In this document: positions 34,040 through 42,547 of the stretch, piece by piece
Position numbering within the stretch: the first letter of the stretch is position 1
Layout: the number at the start of each line of letters is the position of its first letter
Origin: an uncultured Bacteroidota bacterium
GTDB lineage: Bacteria; Bacteroidota; Bacteroidia; Bacteroidales; F082
DNA: 52,745 nt
Assembly: GCA_913055825.1 (NCBI GenBank)
Contig: CAJXKB010000011.1
Coordinates: 1-52,745, forward strand
Direction of reading: 5' to 3'
The notes under the pieces: model-generated
What the model saw: the letters and a program-made list of their open reading frames with translations, nothing else
Told to the model about the DNA's origin: nothing
Databases searched by the model: none
Position numbers and translations under genes: made by a program

Positions 34040-34705
34040 TTAATTTTCAATATTCTCGATAGCTTGGTAGATAAAATCATTAAGGCCTTTCATGTGACGA
34101 AACCAGTTTAGCACTTCTCTTCCGAAGTCAGGCCTTACGATTTCGTCATCACTTATAGAATGCAGCACTGTAAAATCCTTCAGTTTAAGCAGGTCAATTT
34201 CAGGAAAGGCTGCCGGGAAACCTTTGGGTGGCCGGATCAGTCTTTCCCCCCTGATTTCTCCAAAAATATTTTTAAACGCAGCATTATTAAGAATGGCTTT
34301 AAATGCATCAGGTCGAAAATATATTTCCGAACGTATAGCTTTCAAAACAGAAGGTCCGGGACGATATGAACCTCCTCCGGCAAAGCTTTTACCCGGTTCT
34401 ATATGCAAATAATATCCGGTAGGGGATTTACGGCCGGCAGGTCCTATAAAAACGCCAAACGCAGTTTTGTAGGGTAACTTATTTTTTGAAAAACGTACAT
34501 CCCTGTAAATCCGGAATATACACTGCTTTGCAGAAACATTTTGCAATTTAGGATCAACGATGGATAATTCAGGTAAAATTTCCTCATCAATGAAAGCTTC
34601 GACTTCTTTTCTCGCCTTATCGTAATTTGACTTATGCTGTTTGAACCATTCCCGGTTATTGTTTTTTCTCAAATTTGTCAGAAATTCAAAAATAAAATTG
34701 TCCAT
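34040..34705 (-). CDS. DUF2461 family protein
   Basis: The protein has 221 residues, soluble. The start F-L-x-x-L-x-x-N-N-x-R-E-W-F near 8-21 and the later F-R-I-Y-R-D-x-R-F-S-K-N-K-x-P-Y-K-T (about 63-80) are the DUF2461 signature, together with G-Y-Y-L-H-I-E-P-G. The function is not known. It is alone, divergent from the beta-barrel genes. Confidence 0.92.
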   Translation of the reverse strand: MDNFIFEFLTNLRKNNNREWFKQHKSNYDKARKEVEAFIDEEILPELSIVDPKLQNVSAKQCIFRIYRDVRFSKNKLPYKTAFGVFIGPAGRKSPTGYYLHIEPGKSFAGGGSYRPGPSVLKAIRSEIYFRPDAFKAILNNAAFKNIFGEIRGERLIRPPKGFPAAFPEIDLLKLKDFTVLHSISDDEIVRPDFGREVLNWFRHMKGLNDFIYQAIENIEN

Positions 34706-34738
34706 AATAAAAAATTTATTAATTTTAAGCGGCTAAAA

Positions 34739-34754
34739 TACACACTATTGTGTA
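34739..34754. promoter_or_regulatory. Short inverted repeat between divergent genes
   Basis: TACACA (34739-34744), CTAT, TGTGTA (34749-34754): a perfect 6-6 inverted repeat 19 bases before the outer-membrane gene and 34 bases before DUF2461. It could be an operator, or chance. Confidence 0.3.
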
Positions 34755-34772
34755 AACCCTAAACCAACCCTT

Positions 34773-35624
34773 ATGAAACCTAAAAAATACTTCACCGGCC
34801 GAAGCGTGTTTTTCCTGTTTTTCACAGGATGGCTGGCCTTTATCCCTTTTAAAAATGTTGCAGCCGATGGCTTTTGGAATAGCGTTGGCGCCCGCGAGGC
34901 GGGGATGAATGGTGCTTCGGTAGCACTGCACGATTTTTGGAATGCACAAAACAACCAGGCAGGAATAGCAGATTTTAAATCCTTGTCAGTTGGTATCGCA
35001 TACGAAAACCGGTTTTCAGTGAATACAATGGGCCTCAGGAGTTTTGCATTTATCCTTCCGGTAAAATGGGGCGTAACAGGCCTAAGTATTAACTATTTCG
35101 GTTATTCGCTTTATCACGAAATGAAAATCGGGGTGGCTTACGCCCGCAGCTTTGGCCCGCATTTTCGTGCAGGCGTACAGTTCGATTACCTCCAAACCGG
35201 GTTGGGTGAAGGATACGGTCATTTTCATAACCTGACATTTGAAATCGGGTTGCAGGCCGACCTCACTCCTAACTTGTGCATCGGCGCCTGGGTTTTCAAT
35301 CCTGTTTCCATGAAGTTTAATTCTTATCAAACGGAACATATTCCCGTTGTTTACCGTTTGGGGCTTGCCTATAATTTTTCAAAGAAACTACTTGTAACCG
35401 TTGAGGCAGAGAAGAATACAGATGTCAATACTGTTTTGATCCGTGCCGGAATGGAATATGTTTTTAAGGAACGTTATGCTTTTCGTATCGGTCTGGGTAC
35501 ACAGCAGGAAATATTTTCGATGGGATTTGGCCTGTACTGGAAACATCTTCAACTCGATCTGGCAGCCCGCATGCATGCTTCGCTTGGTTTTTCGCCGCAA
35601 GTCTCACTGGAGTATAAGTTCTAA
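34773..35624 (+). CDS. PorV/PorQ-like outer-membrane beta-barrel protein
   Basis: The protein has 283 residues. After a signal peptide (about 1-31) the mature start has the segment S-V-G-A-R-E-A-G-M-N-G-A-S-V-A-L-H-D-F-W-N-A-Q-N-N, the usual N-terminal plug helix of the PorV/FadL-like family. Alternating hydrophobic strands follow to the last residue Phe, as in beta-barrels. Its place just before a second outer-membrane protein gene (two bases apart) suggests one complex. The transported molecule is unknown. Confidence 0.8.
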   Translation: MKPKKYFTGRSVFFLFFTGWLAFIPFKNVAADGFWNSVGAREAGMNGASVALHDFWNAQNNQAGIADFKSLSVGIAYENRFSVNTMGLRSFAFILPVKWGVTGLSINYFGYSLYHEMKIGVAYARSFGPHFRAGVQFDYLQTGLGEGYGHFHNLTFEIGLQADLTPNLCIGAWVFNPVSMKFNSYQTEHIPVVYRLGLAYNFSKKLLVTVEAEKNTDVNTVLIRAGMEYVFKERYAFRIGLGTQQEIFSMGFGLYWKHLQLDLAARMHASLGFSPQVSLEYKF

Positions 35625-35626
35625 CC

Positions 35627-37750
35627 ATGAAACTTTTTTTCCGACATATTATTATTTTAGTTTTACTCGCATTTACCCTACAGGCCGAAGCCGGAATTTC
35701 TGACACACTTCAGTCCAACACAACGGATCAGATAAATAACCAGCTCGAAAATATGGCTGAAAATACCGATCTGCAACTTGATTTTTCTGACCTGACCGGC
35801 GATTATCTTTATTATTCAACTCACACTATAAATATAAATGGGAATCAATCCGACAAACTGTTACAGCTGCATTTAATTAATGAGTATCAGTTTATTTCCA
35901 TTCAAAATTACATCAGGCAAAACGGTCCGATCCTGAGTAAATACGAATTGCAGTTTATTCCCGGATTAGACCGGTACACACTGAGCCAACTGCTTCCTTT
36001 TATCAATACCACTCCCCCATCTAAATCAGGGCACCTTTCGTTGCGAAAAGCTTTAAAATCCGGACAGCACCAAATTATTTTACGCTACCAGCAGCAGATT
36101 GAAAAGCCATCAGCTTACAAAACACCTCCCGATTCTGCTTTTGAGCATCCGGGCTCAACATATCTGGGCCCACCCGAAAAATTGTACCTTCGTTATGGTT
36201 TTAATGCTTCCGAACGAATCAGGTTTGGAATAACTGCCGAAAAAGATGCAGGTGAAATTTTCCCTTTTTCGCCCGTAGGCGACAGTGTTTTACAACTGCT
36301 CCACGGCAAAAAACCCGGCTTTCCCGATTTTCTTTCAGCCTTTGCTTACGTTTCAGGGATTGGCATCCTAAAAACGGCAATAATCGGCGATTATCATCTC
36401 GAATTCGGGCAGGGACTTACGCTGTGGTCGGGACTTACTTTCGGCAAATCATCAGCTGCCTGTAATGTGAAATATTTCGGCCGTGGCATCCGGCCGAATA
36501 CATCAGTAAATGAAAACCGTTTTTTTCACGGAGCTGCAGCTACACTTGGATACAAAGATGTGGATATAACACTGTTTTATTCTAATCAAAAAGCAGACGG
36601 AAACCTGCTGCCTCCGGACAGTGTGGGAAAAGAAAGTATCAGCAGTATCCAGGAATCGGGTAACCACCGGACAATCAATGAGCTGTTAGATAAAAACGCA
36701 TTACGCATCCGGGCTTACGGGTTACATGTTTCCTATGCACACCAACATTATTCTGTAGGTGCCACTTATTATAAAACGTTGTTTAACCCGCCGTTAAAAT
36801 CAGGAAACAAGCCTTATCAGCGTTTTTATTTTCAGGGTAACCAGCTGCAAAATATTGGTATTGATTTTAACTATTCATTTCAGAAAGTTATGGTTTACGG
36901 CGAAATGGCCGGCAACCCGGGAAAGAATGTTTCGGCAGTAGTGGGAATCGACACTTATTTAAACGACCGGTTGAGGTTTAGCCTGCTTTATCGAAATATC
37001 TCAAGGAGTTATCAGGTTCTTTTTGCCAGCCCTTTTATAGAGAACAGCAGAGTAAATAACGAACGGGGCATCTATCTCGGCATGGTTGCTTTACTTGCGA
37101 AAAACATTCAACTTTCGGCTTATGCTGATTATTATTCTTTTCCGTGGTTGAAATATCGCGTGAATGCGCCGTCAACGGGAAAGGCCTTTTTAGTACAGTT
37201 GAATTATGATTTATTGCCCAAACTCTCAATGTATTTCCGGTTCAGGTATAAAGAAAAACAGGAAAATGTAAGTAGTGATTATGGCCACACAGACATCCTG
37301 GGCACAACGAATGATTTTTCTTATCGCTATTTTATCACATACTCAATCTTTGATTTTTTACAGCTAAAAAACAGGTTGGAATATGTACTGTATAAGAACG
37401 AGGGCATTCGCGAAAAAGGAGTCTTATTTTATCAGGACCTCCTGTACCGGCCGGCTTCTTTTCCGTTGGAATTCAGCTTTCGTTATGCCCTGTTTGATAC
37501 CGATGGTTGGGAAAGCCGAATTTATGCCTACGAAAATGATGTGTTGTACGCCTTTAGTATTCCGCCATACTATGGCAAAGGAGAGCGTATTTATCTTATG
37601 CTCCGTTGGAAACCGGCGAAAAGAATGAGCCTTTGGCTTCGGTTTGCACGGACCACCTGGTTTGACAGGACAGAAATTGGATCGGGCCCTAATTTAATTT
37701 CCGGAAATCACAAAACAGAAATAAAAATGCAGTGGATGTATAAATTTTAA
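35627..37750 (+). CDS. Outer-membrane beta-barrel protein with N-terminal helix-hairpin-helix region
   Basis: The protein has 707 residues. A signal peptide (about 1-22) is followed by a ComEA-like helix-hairpin-helix part, with L-S-K-Y-E-L-Q-F-I-P-G-L-D near 103-115. From about 150 to the C-terminal Lys-Phe the sequence has alternating aromatic and hydrophobic residues typical of a large outer-membrane beta-barrel. Such HhH-barrel proteins are known in Bacteroidota, with no agreed function; DNA uptake is a possible but unproven idea. It sits two bases after the PorV-like gene. Confidence 0.8.
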   Translation: MKLFFRHIIILVLLAFTLQAEAGISDTLQSNTTDQINNQLENMAENTDLQLDFSDLTGDYLYYSTHTININGNQSDKLLQLHLINEYQFISIQNYIRQNGPILSKYELQFIPGLDRYTLSQLLPFINTTPPSKSGHLSLRKALKSGQHQIILRYQQQIEKPSAYKTPPDSAFEHPGSTYLGPPEKLYLRYGFNASERIRFGITAEKDAGEIFPFSPVGDSVLQLLHGKKPGFPDFLSAFAYVSGIGILKTAIIGDYHLEFGQGLTLWSGLTFGKSSAACNVKYFGRGIRPNTSVNENRFFHGAAATLGYKDVDITLFYSNQKADGNLLPPDSVGKESISSIQESGNHRTINELLDKNALRIRAYGLHVSYAHQHYSVGATYYKTLFNPPLKSGNKPYQRFYFQGNQLQNIGIDFNYSFQKVMVYGEMAGNPGKNVSAVVGIDTYLNDRLRFSLLYRNISRSYQVLFASPFIENSRVNNERGIYLGMVALLAKNIQLSAYADYYSFPWLKYRVNAPSTGKAFLVQLNYDLLPKLSMYFRFRYKEKQENVSSDYGHTDILGTTNDFSYRYFITYSIFDFLQLKNRLEYVLYKNEGIREKGVLFYQDLLYRPASFPLEFSFRYALFDTDGWESRIYAYENDVLYAFSIPPYYGKGERIYLMLRWKPAKRMSLWLRFARTTWFDRTEIGSGPNLISGNHKTEIKMQWMYKF

Positions 37751-37756
37751 CACAAT

Positions 37757-37789
37757 AAAAGCTGTCCCACATTTGCGAAACAGCCTTTT
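37757..37789 (+). terminator. Weak terminator-like hairpin after the HhH-barrel gene
   Basis: GCTGT (37761-37765) pairs with ACAGC (37780-37784), extended by A/T runs, and TTTT follows. It has a large loop, so it is only moderately convincing. Confidence 0.45.
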
Positions 37790-37811
37790 ACAATTCATTT
37801 GTCACCTAAAC

Positions 37812-37844
37812 CTATGGATTTCCAATCCATAGTGGGTTGGTTTT
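37812..37844 (+). terminator. Perfect 9-bp hairpin, possible second terminator
   Basis: CTATGGATT (37812-37820) and AATCCATAG (37824-37832) form a perfect stem with a three-base loop. A T run begins nine bases later. It lies four bases before the end of the convergent trxA gene, so it may serve either gene or be a repeat. Confidence 0.45.
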
Positions 37845-37847
37845 TCA

Positions 37848-38165
37848 CTACAGGTATTGCTCCAATTTATTTACCAAAACCTGTTTGGGAACAGAACCTA
37901 CCTGTTTGTCAACTACTTCACCATTTTTAAAAAATAATAATGTAGGAATATTTCTAATACCATAACGTCGGGCTATGGCCGGATTATGATCCACATCCAT
38001 TTTGCCCACCAAAACCTGGTCGCTGTATTCTTCACCAATTTCCTGGACTATAGGGCCTATAACACGACAAGGGCCACACCATACCGCCCAAAAATCAACA
38101 ATCACCGGTTTGTCTGAATGAAGGACCAACGCGTCAAAATTTACATCTGTTAATTCTAAAGCCAT
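37848..38165 (-). CDS. trxA: Thioredoxin
   Basis: A small thiol-disulfide reductase of the cytoplasm. The 105 residues match thioredoxin. The active site W-C-G-P-C lies near 29-33, with D-F-W-A at 25-28 in front, and the cis-Pro in I-P-T-L near 74-77. There is no signal peptide. It lies 121 bases after rnfA and has its own -7 box. Confidence 0.95.
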   Translation of the reverse strand: MALELTDVNFDALVLHSDKPVIVDFWAVWCGPCRVIGPIVQEIGEEYSDQVLVGKMDVDHNPAIARRYGIRNIPTLLFFKNGEVVDKQVGSVPKQVLVNKLEQYL

Positions 38166-38190
38166 CTTTTCTGATTTTTAATTATGGGTG

Positions 38191-38198
38191 CAAAGATA
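38191..38198 (-). promoter_or_regulatory. -7 promoter box of trxA
   Basis: TATCTTTG on the minus strand, 25 bases before the ATG. A TTG lies upstream but at a short distance (15 bases). Confidence 0.55.
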
Positions 38199-38286
38199 AT
38201 TAAGAATTTGTAACAATAACGCATCCGGTGGTAATGAGAAATCAGATGCCGGGCTAATTCTTATTTTTCCCTGCTTAAAACTGTTC

Positions 38287-38862
38287 TTACTTCACCATTC
38301 CTGTAAACCCCATAAAAGCCATTGCCAAAATTCCTGCTGTCACCAGTGCAATTGGGATACCACGCATGCCTTTTGGGACTTCGATAATATCGAGATGCTC
38401 GCGGATACCGGCAAAAATCACTAATGCCATAGTATAACCAATAGCTGTTGAAATGGAAAACACAACGCCTTCAAGCAAATTAAAGTGTTTTTGCATCGTT
38501 AATATGGCCACGCCCAGTACGGCACAATTTGTTGTGATAAGAGGAAGGAAAATTCCCAAAGCCTGATAAAGCGCCGGGCTGACTTTTTTGAGCATAATTT
38601 CGACCATCTGCACCAATGCTGCAATCACTAAAATAAAAACGATAGTTTGCATAAATTCCAATCCGTAAGGAATAAGGATGTAATATTGAAATATCCAGGT
38701 AGTCATGGTGGCCAGGGTCATAACAAACAATACAGCCCCACCCATGCCAATGGAGGTAGAAATTCGTGTTGATACGCCTAAAAAAGGACAAATTCCCAGA
38801 AACTGCGTAAGGACAATATTACTAACAAAGATGGCAGATATGATAATTACAAAATAATCCAT
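38287..38862 (-). CDS. rnfA: Electron transport complex subunit RnfA
   Basis: An integral membrane subunit of the Rnf complex, which couples ferredoxin:NAD+ electron transfer to Na+ or H+ pumping. The 191 residues have six membrane segments. V-L-x-x-F-L-G-I-C-P-F-L-G-V-S near 18-32 and a second T-N-C-A-V-L-G segment near 110-116 carry the Cys residues that in the family bind an iron-sulfur cluster inside the membrane, together with RnfE. The last gene of the rnfBCDGEA operon, eleven bases after rnfE. Confidence 0.95.
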   Translation of the reverse strand: MDYFVIIISAIFVSNIVLTQFLGICPFLGVSTRISTSIGMGGAVLFVMTLATMTTWIFQYYILIPYGLEFMQTIVFILVIAALVQMVEIMLKKVSPALYQALGIFLPLITTNCAVLGVAILTMQKHFNLLEGVVFSISTAIGYTMALVIFAGIREHLDIIEVPKGMRGIPIALVTAGILAMAFMGFTGMVK

Positions 38863-38873
38863 GGCAAATAGAG

Positions 38874-39458
38874 TTAAACTGTTTTATTAATTTTATTAAC
38901 AAGAGCGATGATATAACCCAAGGCAATAAAAGCACCAGGGGCCAACACAAATACTAACATTAAATCGCCTTTAATAAGATGAACACCAAAAATAGCGCCG
39001 CTTCCAAGTAACTCGCGGGCCCCGCCAAGTATGGTTAATGCGAATGCAAACCCAAGCCCCATGCCCAGTCCGTCAATTACTGACGACCAAACCGTATTTT
39101 TTGAAGCAAAGGCTTCGGCACGTCCGAGCACGATACAGTTGACCACAATTAAAGGGATAAAAAGGCCAAGTTGTTCATATAAAGCAGGTGCATAGGCTTG
39201 CATGGTCAGCTCGACAATGGTAACAAATGAGGCAATAATAACAATGAAAGATGGAATTCTGACTTTATCGGGAATTTGGTTTTTCACCATTGAAATTACC
39301 ATATTCGACATGGTAAGTACAAAAGCCGTAGCCAGACCCATTCCCAGGCCATTCAAAGCAGAGGTAGTTGTACCCAACGTAGGGCACATGCCCAAAAGCA
39401 GGACGAACACCGGATTTTCTTTGAGAAACCCTTTGGTAAAATTCTGTATCTGATTCAT
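38874..39458 (-). CDS. rnfE: Electron transport complex subunit RnfE
   Basis: The protein has 194 residues and six membrane segments; homologous to RnfA and of opposite topology. [17 protein letters not shown] (about 15-31) and [13 protein letters not shown] (about 108-120) give the two Cys motifs. RnfA and RnfE together enclose the membrane iron-sulfur cluster. It follows rnfG by 67 bases, the largest gap in the operon. Confidence 0.95.
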   Translation of the reverse strand: MNQIQNFTKGFLKENPVFVLLLGMCPTLGTTTSALNGLGMGLATAFVLTMSNMVISMVKNQIPDKVRIPSFIVIIASFVTIVELTMQAYAPALYEQLGLFIPLIVVNCIVLGRAEAFASKNTVWSSVIDGLGMGLGFAFALTILGGARELLGSGAIFGVHLIKGDLMLVFVLAPGAFIALGYIIALVNKINKTV

Positions 39459-39525
39459 GGTTTTTCTATTTTATACTTAAATGGTTAATTAAGATTCTGT
39501 AACATGTGTGTATCGAATCATTCTC

Positions 39526-40104
39526 TCATTTAATTTTTTCTTTTTCAAATGTATCATAAGCTCGTTGTACAGCGTCGCAGAAAGCACGTGAGCTGATGGT
39601 CGCAGCAGTAATGGCATCAACATCGCCCCCGTCTTTTTTAACTTTTAATTTAAAATCGGCCGGGTTTTTCCCCATAAACTGATCGGGAAAATCAGATTTA
39701 CTTTTTTGTAATTTAGTTCCTAACCCGGGAGTTTCTTTAAGGCTCAGGATAGAGGTGTTGTAAATGGTCCCGTTAGGCAAAAATCCTATCATAGCATCAA
39801 TACGTCCGCCAAAACCTTTATCAGTATAAGTATTTACGGCCACGCCCACCACCTTGCCGGCTTTACTGGCCACGTTAAATTGTAACGAATCGTCTCCGTC
39901 GGCATCAGGCACTTTAACAACTTTCAGATTGTCGAATGCCGGTAAAACAGCTTTGATAGCTTTGGTCTGTTTTTTCTGTTTGGCGATGGCAATGGGCTTT
40001 TTGGTAACAACATAAACCGCTCCCAGGGCAAGGGCAGCAAAAGCAGACACGGTAAAAAGTGTTACTATCATGTTTAAAAAACTCGATTCTTTTTTTGAAG
40101 CCAT
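39526..40104 (-). CDS. rnfG: Electron transport complex subunit RnfG
   Basis: The protein has 192 residues with one N-terminal membrane helix (about 10-30) and a periplasmic FMN-binding domain. D-A-I-T-A-A-T-I-S-S near 164-173 is the flavin attachment motif (S/T-G-A-T in the family), where a Thr carries covalent FMN; the Gly is Ala here. It passes electrons between RnfD and the other subunits. Fifty bases after rnfD. Confidence 0.93.
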   Translation of the reverse strand: MASKKESSFLNMIVTLFTVSAFAALALGAVYVVTKKPIAIAKQKKQTKAIKAVLPAFDNLKVVKVPDADGDDSLQFNVASKAGKVVGVAVNTYTDKGFGGRIDAMIGFLPNGTIYNTSILSLKETPGLGTKLQKSKSDFPDQFMGKNPADFKLKVKKDGGDVDAITAATISSRAFCDAVQRAYDTFEKEKIK

Positions 40105-40154
40105 TTTGTCAATATTTTAAAAATTATCTTCTGTTTTAGATACAAGCCATTACT

Positions 40155-41162
40155 TTATTTTATCAATTCTACACCGGGCCGTGCACCAAATCGCCTGGGT
40201 TTAAATCCCCTGTCAATCAACGGGACAACAGAATTCATCAGCAGAATAGCAAAAGAAACGCCTTCGGGATAAGCTCCCCAAACCCGGATAAGCATAGTTA
40301 TCAAACCAATTCCAAATCCAAAAATCAACTTGCCACCACGGGTCATAGGCGAAGTAACCATATCAGTTGCCATAAATATAGCCCCCAGCATTAATCCACC
40401 GGTTAATAAATTAAATACAGGATCGGTAAATTTTCCCGGATTAATCCACCACAAAATTCCTGAAAAGACGAAAACCGTAAGCAATACGGAAACAGGAATT
40501 TCCCAGGTGATAATTTTTTTCCTCAACATGTACAAACCACCCAAAATAAGGGCCAAAGCAGAAACCTCACCCATGGAACCACCCATCTGCCCGACAAGTG
40601 CCTGCATATATGATGGAAGGTGCTGCGTAAGCTCGGCCATACTTTTACCGGCACCCAGGCCTTCTTTGATAAATCCTAAAGGGGTAGGACCGGTGATAAC
40701 ATCGGCAAGGCCCATAGGTAAAACTGCCGCTTTAGGCCATGATGTCATCTGTACCGGAAATGAAACAAGCAGAAAAACCCTGGCAACCAATGCGGGGTTA
40801 AAAATATTCTTTCCTAATCCGCCAAACGACATTTTTGCAATTCCAATGGCTACCAATGCACCAACAATAACCATCCACGAAGGAAGATTTGAAGGGACAT
40901 TAAAGGCCAGTAAAATACCGGTAACCAAAGCCGAGCCATCGGTAATAGTAACCGGTCCTTTAATTAAATATTTTTGAATTATCCATTCAAAAAACAAGCT
41001 AAAAATTACAGAGAGTAATAATACCCTCACAGCATTAAGACCAAAAAAGTACACTGATACCAGCACCGCAGGCATCAGCGCAACTACCACGCCATACATA
41101 ATTTTTTTGGTCGAATTATCCCCGTGAATATGTGGAGACCCTGATATGGTAAGCATATTCAT
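40155..41162 (-). CDS. rnfD: Electron transport complex subunit RnfD
   Basis: The protein has 335 residues and about nine membrane segments. The T-D-M-V-T-S-P-M-T segment near 265-273 has the Thr that carries covalent FMN. G-G-L-G-K-N-I-F-N-P-A near 116-126 is also a family signature. RnfD forms part of the ion-coupling membrane core. It lies 44 bases after rnfC. Confidence 0.95.
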   Translation of the reverse strand: MNMLTISGSPHIHGDNSTKKIMYGVVVALMPAVLVSVYFFGLNAVRVLLLSVIFSLFFEWIIQKYLIKGPVTITDGSALVTGILLAFNVPSNLPSWMVIVGALVAIGIAKMSFGGLGKNIFNPALVARVFLLVSFPVQMTSWPKAAVLPMGLADVITGPTPLGFIKEGLGAGKSMAELTQHLPSYMQALVGQMGGSMGEVSALALILGGLYMLRKKIITWEIPVSVLLTVFVFSGILWWINPGKFTDPVFNLLTGGLMLGAIFMATDMVTSPMTRGGKLIFGFGIGLITMLIRVWGAYPEGVSFAILLMNSVVPLIDRGFKPRRFGARPGVELIK

Positions 41163-41206
41163 ATGTTTATTTCTTTCGGTTCATTTGAATCATTAATCAA
41201 TTGGTA

Positions 41207-42547
41207 CTACTTTTTATGTCGCGCCCTAATCAGCCCGCCTACCTTATTTTTTCCCAGTCGCAAATAGTCCAGAAGCGGAATATTTGCCGGACAAGTATAT
41301 TGACACGACCCACATTCGATACAATCCATAATACGCTCTTTTTCAGCCATATCGTAACGACTGGCACGTGCCGCCCTCGCCAACAGGAAAGGCTCAAGTC
41401 CCATGGGGCACGCTTCTGTACACTTTGAACAACGGATACAGGGGCCTTCCTCTTTGCGGTGGCTTTCTTCAACGGGCATAAGCAAAATTCCCGAAGAGCC
41501 TTTCACAACCGGTACATCTTCCGAAAAAAGTGCTTTGCCCATCATTGGGCCTCCACCGATAATCTTTCCTGTATTTTCAGGTAGCCCCTCGGCAGCTTCA
41601 ATAAGAAATTTAAGCGGTGTTCCAATTCTGACTTTAAAGTTAGAAGGTTTTTTAACAGCTTTCCCTGTTACTGTTATTATGCGATCGATTAGAGGTTTAT
41701 TTTTCTGAACGGCTTCATAAACTGCAAAGGCCGTACCTACATTCTGAACCACACATCCCACCTCAATGGGCAGCTTCGTTGAAGGGACTTCGCGATTTAG
41801 CAAAGCCTTGATCAATTGTTTTTCGCCACCCTGCGGATATTTTACCATCACGGGCTGCACACTGATTCCGGCATAACTTTTGGCTAATTCGGTCAAATGC
41901 CCAATAGCATCCGGCTTATTGTTTTCAATACCGATTATTGCTTTATCAACTTTTAACGCCCTCATCAACAGCTGGGTACCCACCATGATTTCAGGTCCTT
42001 TTTCCAACATAAGCCTATGGTCAGCAGTAAGATATGGTTCGCATTCCACTCCGTTGATAATCAAATATTCGGCTTTTTTACCGGGAGGCACCATCAATTT
42101 CACGTGGGTAGGAAACGTAGCGCCACCCATCCCAACAATACCGGCAGTTTTTACTTTTTGAATTATCTCTTCAGCAGTCAGATTAATATCAGATATTAGT
42201 TTATCTGAAATATCAATTCCGTCTTCCCATTTATCACCATCCACGTTAATAATAACCGCAGGGCGCCGATAGCCGGAAGCATCTACCACGTTATCCAATT
42301 TAAAAACCGTGCCCGAAACCGGCGAATGCAAGTTAGCTGAAATAAATGACTCTCCGCTTGCTATCAACTGGCCCGCTTTTACTTTATCACCACGCTTGAC
42401 CAATGCTTTGGAAGGAGCACCCAGGTTTTGTCCCAAAGGCACCATAACCCGGGGTGGTATAGGTAAAACTTCGATAAATTTATTGGCTGATAATTTATTT
42501 TCAGGTGGATGAATTCCTCCCAATGTAAAAGTCTTTAAAAACCCCAT
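41207..42547 (-). CDS. rnfC: Electron transport complex subunit RnfC
   Basis: The soluble, NADH- and FMN-binding subunit. The 446 residues open with G-G-I-H-P-P-E-N-K, the start typical of the family. The NADH/FMN domain has G-M-G-G-A-T-F-P-T near 140-148. Two 4Fe-4S clusters come from C-I-R-C-S-K-C-T-E-A-C-P (about 368) and C-I-E-C-G-S-C-Q-Y-T-C-P (about 405). It ends in a basic tail. Its start codon overlaps the rnfB stop (TAATG), which suggests coupling. Confidence 0.96.
   Translation of the reverse strand: MGFLKTFTLGGIHPPENKLSANKFIEVLPIPPRVMVPLGQNLGAPSKALVKRGDKVKAGQLIASGESFISANLHSPVSGTVFKLDNVVDASGYRRPAVIINVDGDKWEDGIDISDKLISDINLTAEEIIQKVKTAGIVGMGGATFPTHVKLMVPPGKKAEYLIINGVECEPYLTADHRLMLEKGPEIMVGTQLLMRALKVDKAIIGIENNKPDAIGHLTELAKSYAGISVQPVMVKYPQGGEKQLIKALLNREVPSTKLPIEVGCVVQNVGTAFAVYEAVQKNKPLIDRIITVTGKAVKKPSNFKVRIGTPLKFLIEAAEGLPENTGKIIGGGPMMGKALFSEDVPVVKGSSGILLMPVEESHRKEEGPCIRCSKCTEACPMGLEPFLLARAARASRYDMAEKERIMDCIECGSCQYTCPANIPLLDYLRLGKNKVGGLIRARHKK

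Noticed and set aside
40330-40977. 215-residue plus-strand frame
   Set aside because: Antisense of rnfD; the Pro- and Ile-rich composition is a shadow of membrane-segment codons.
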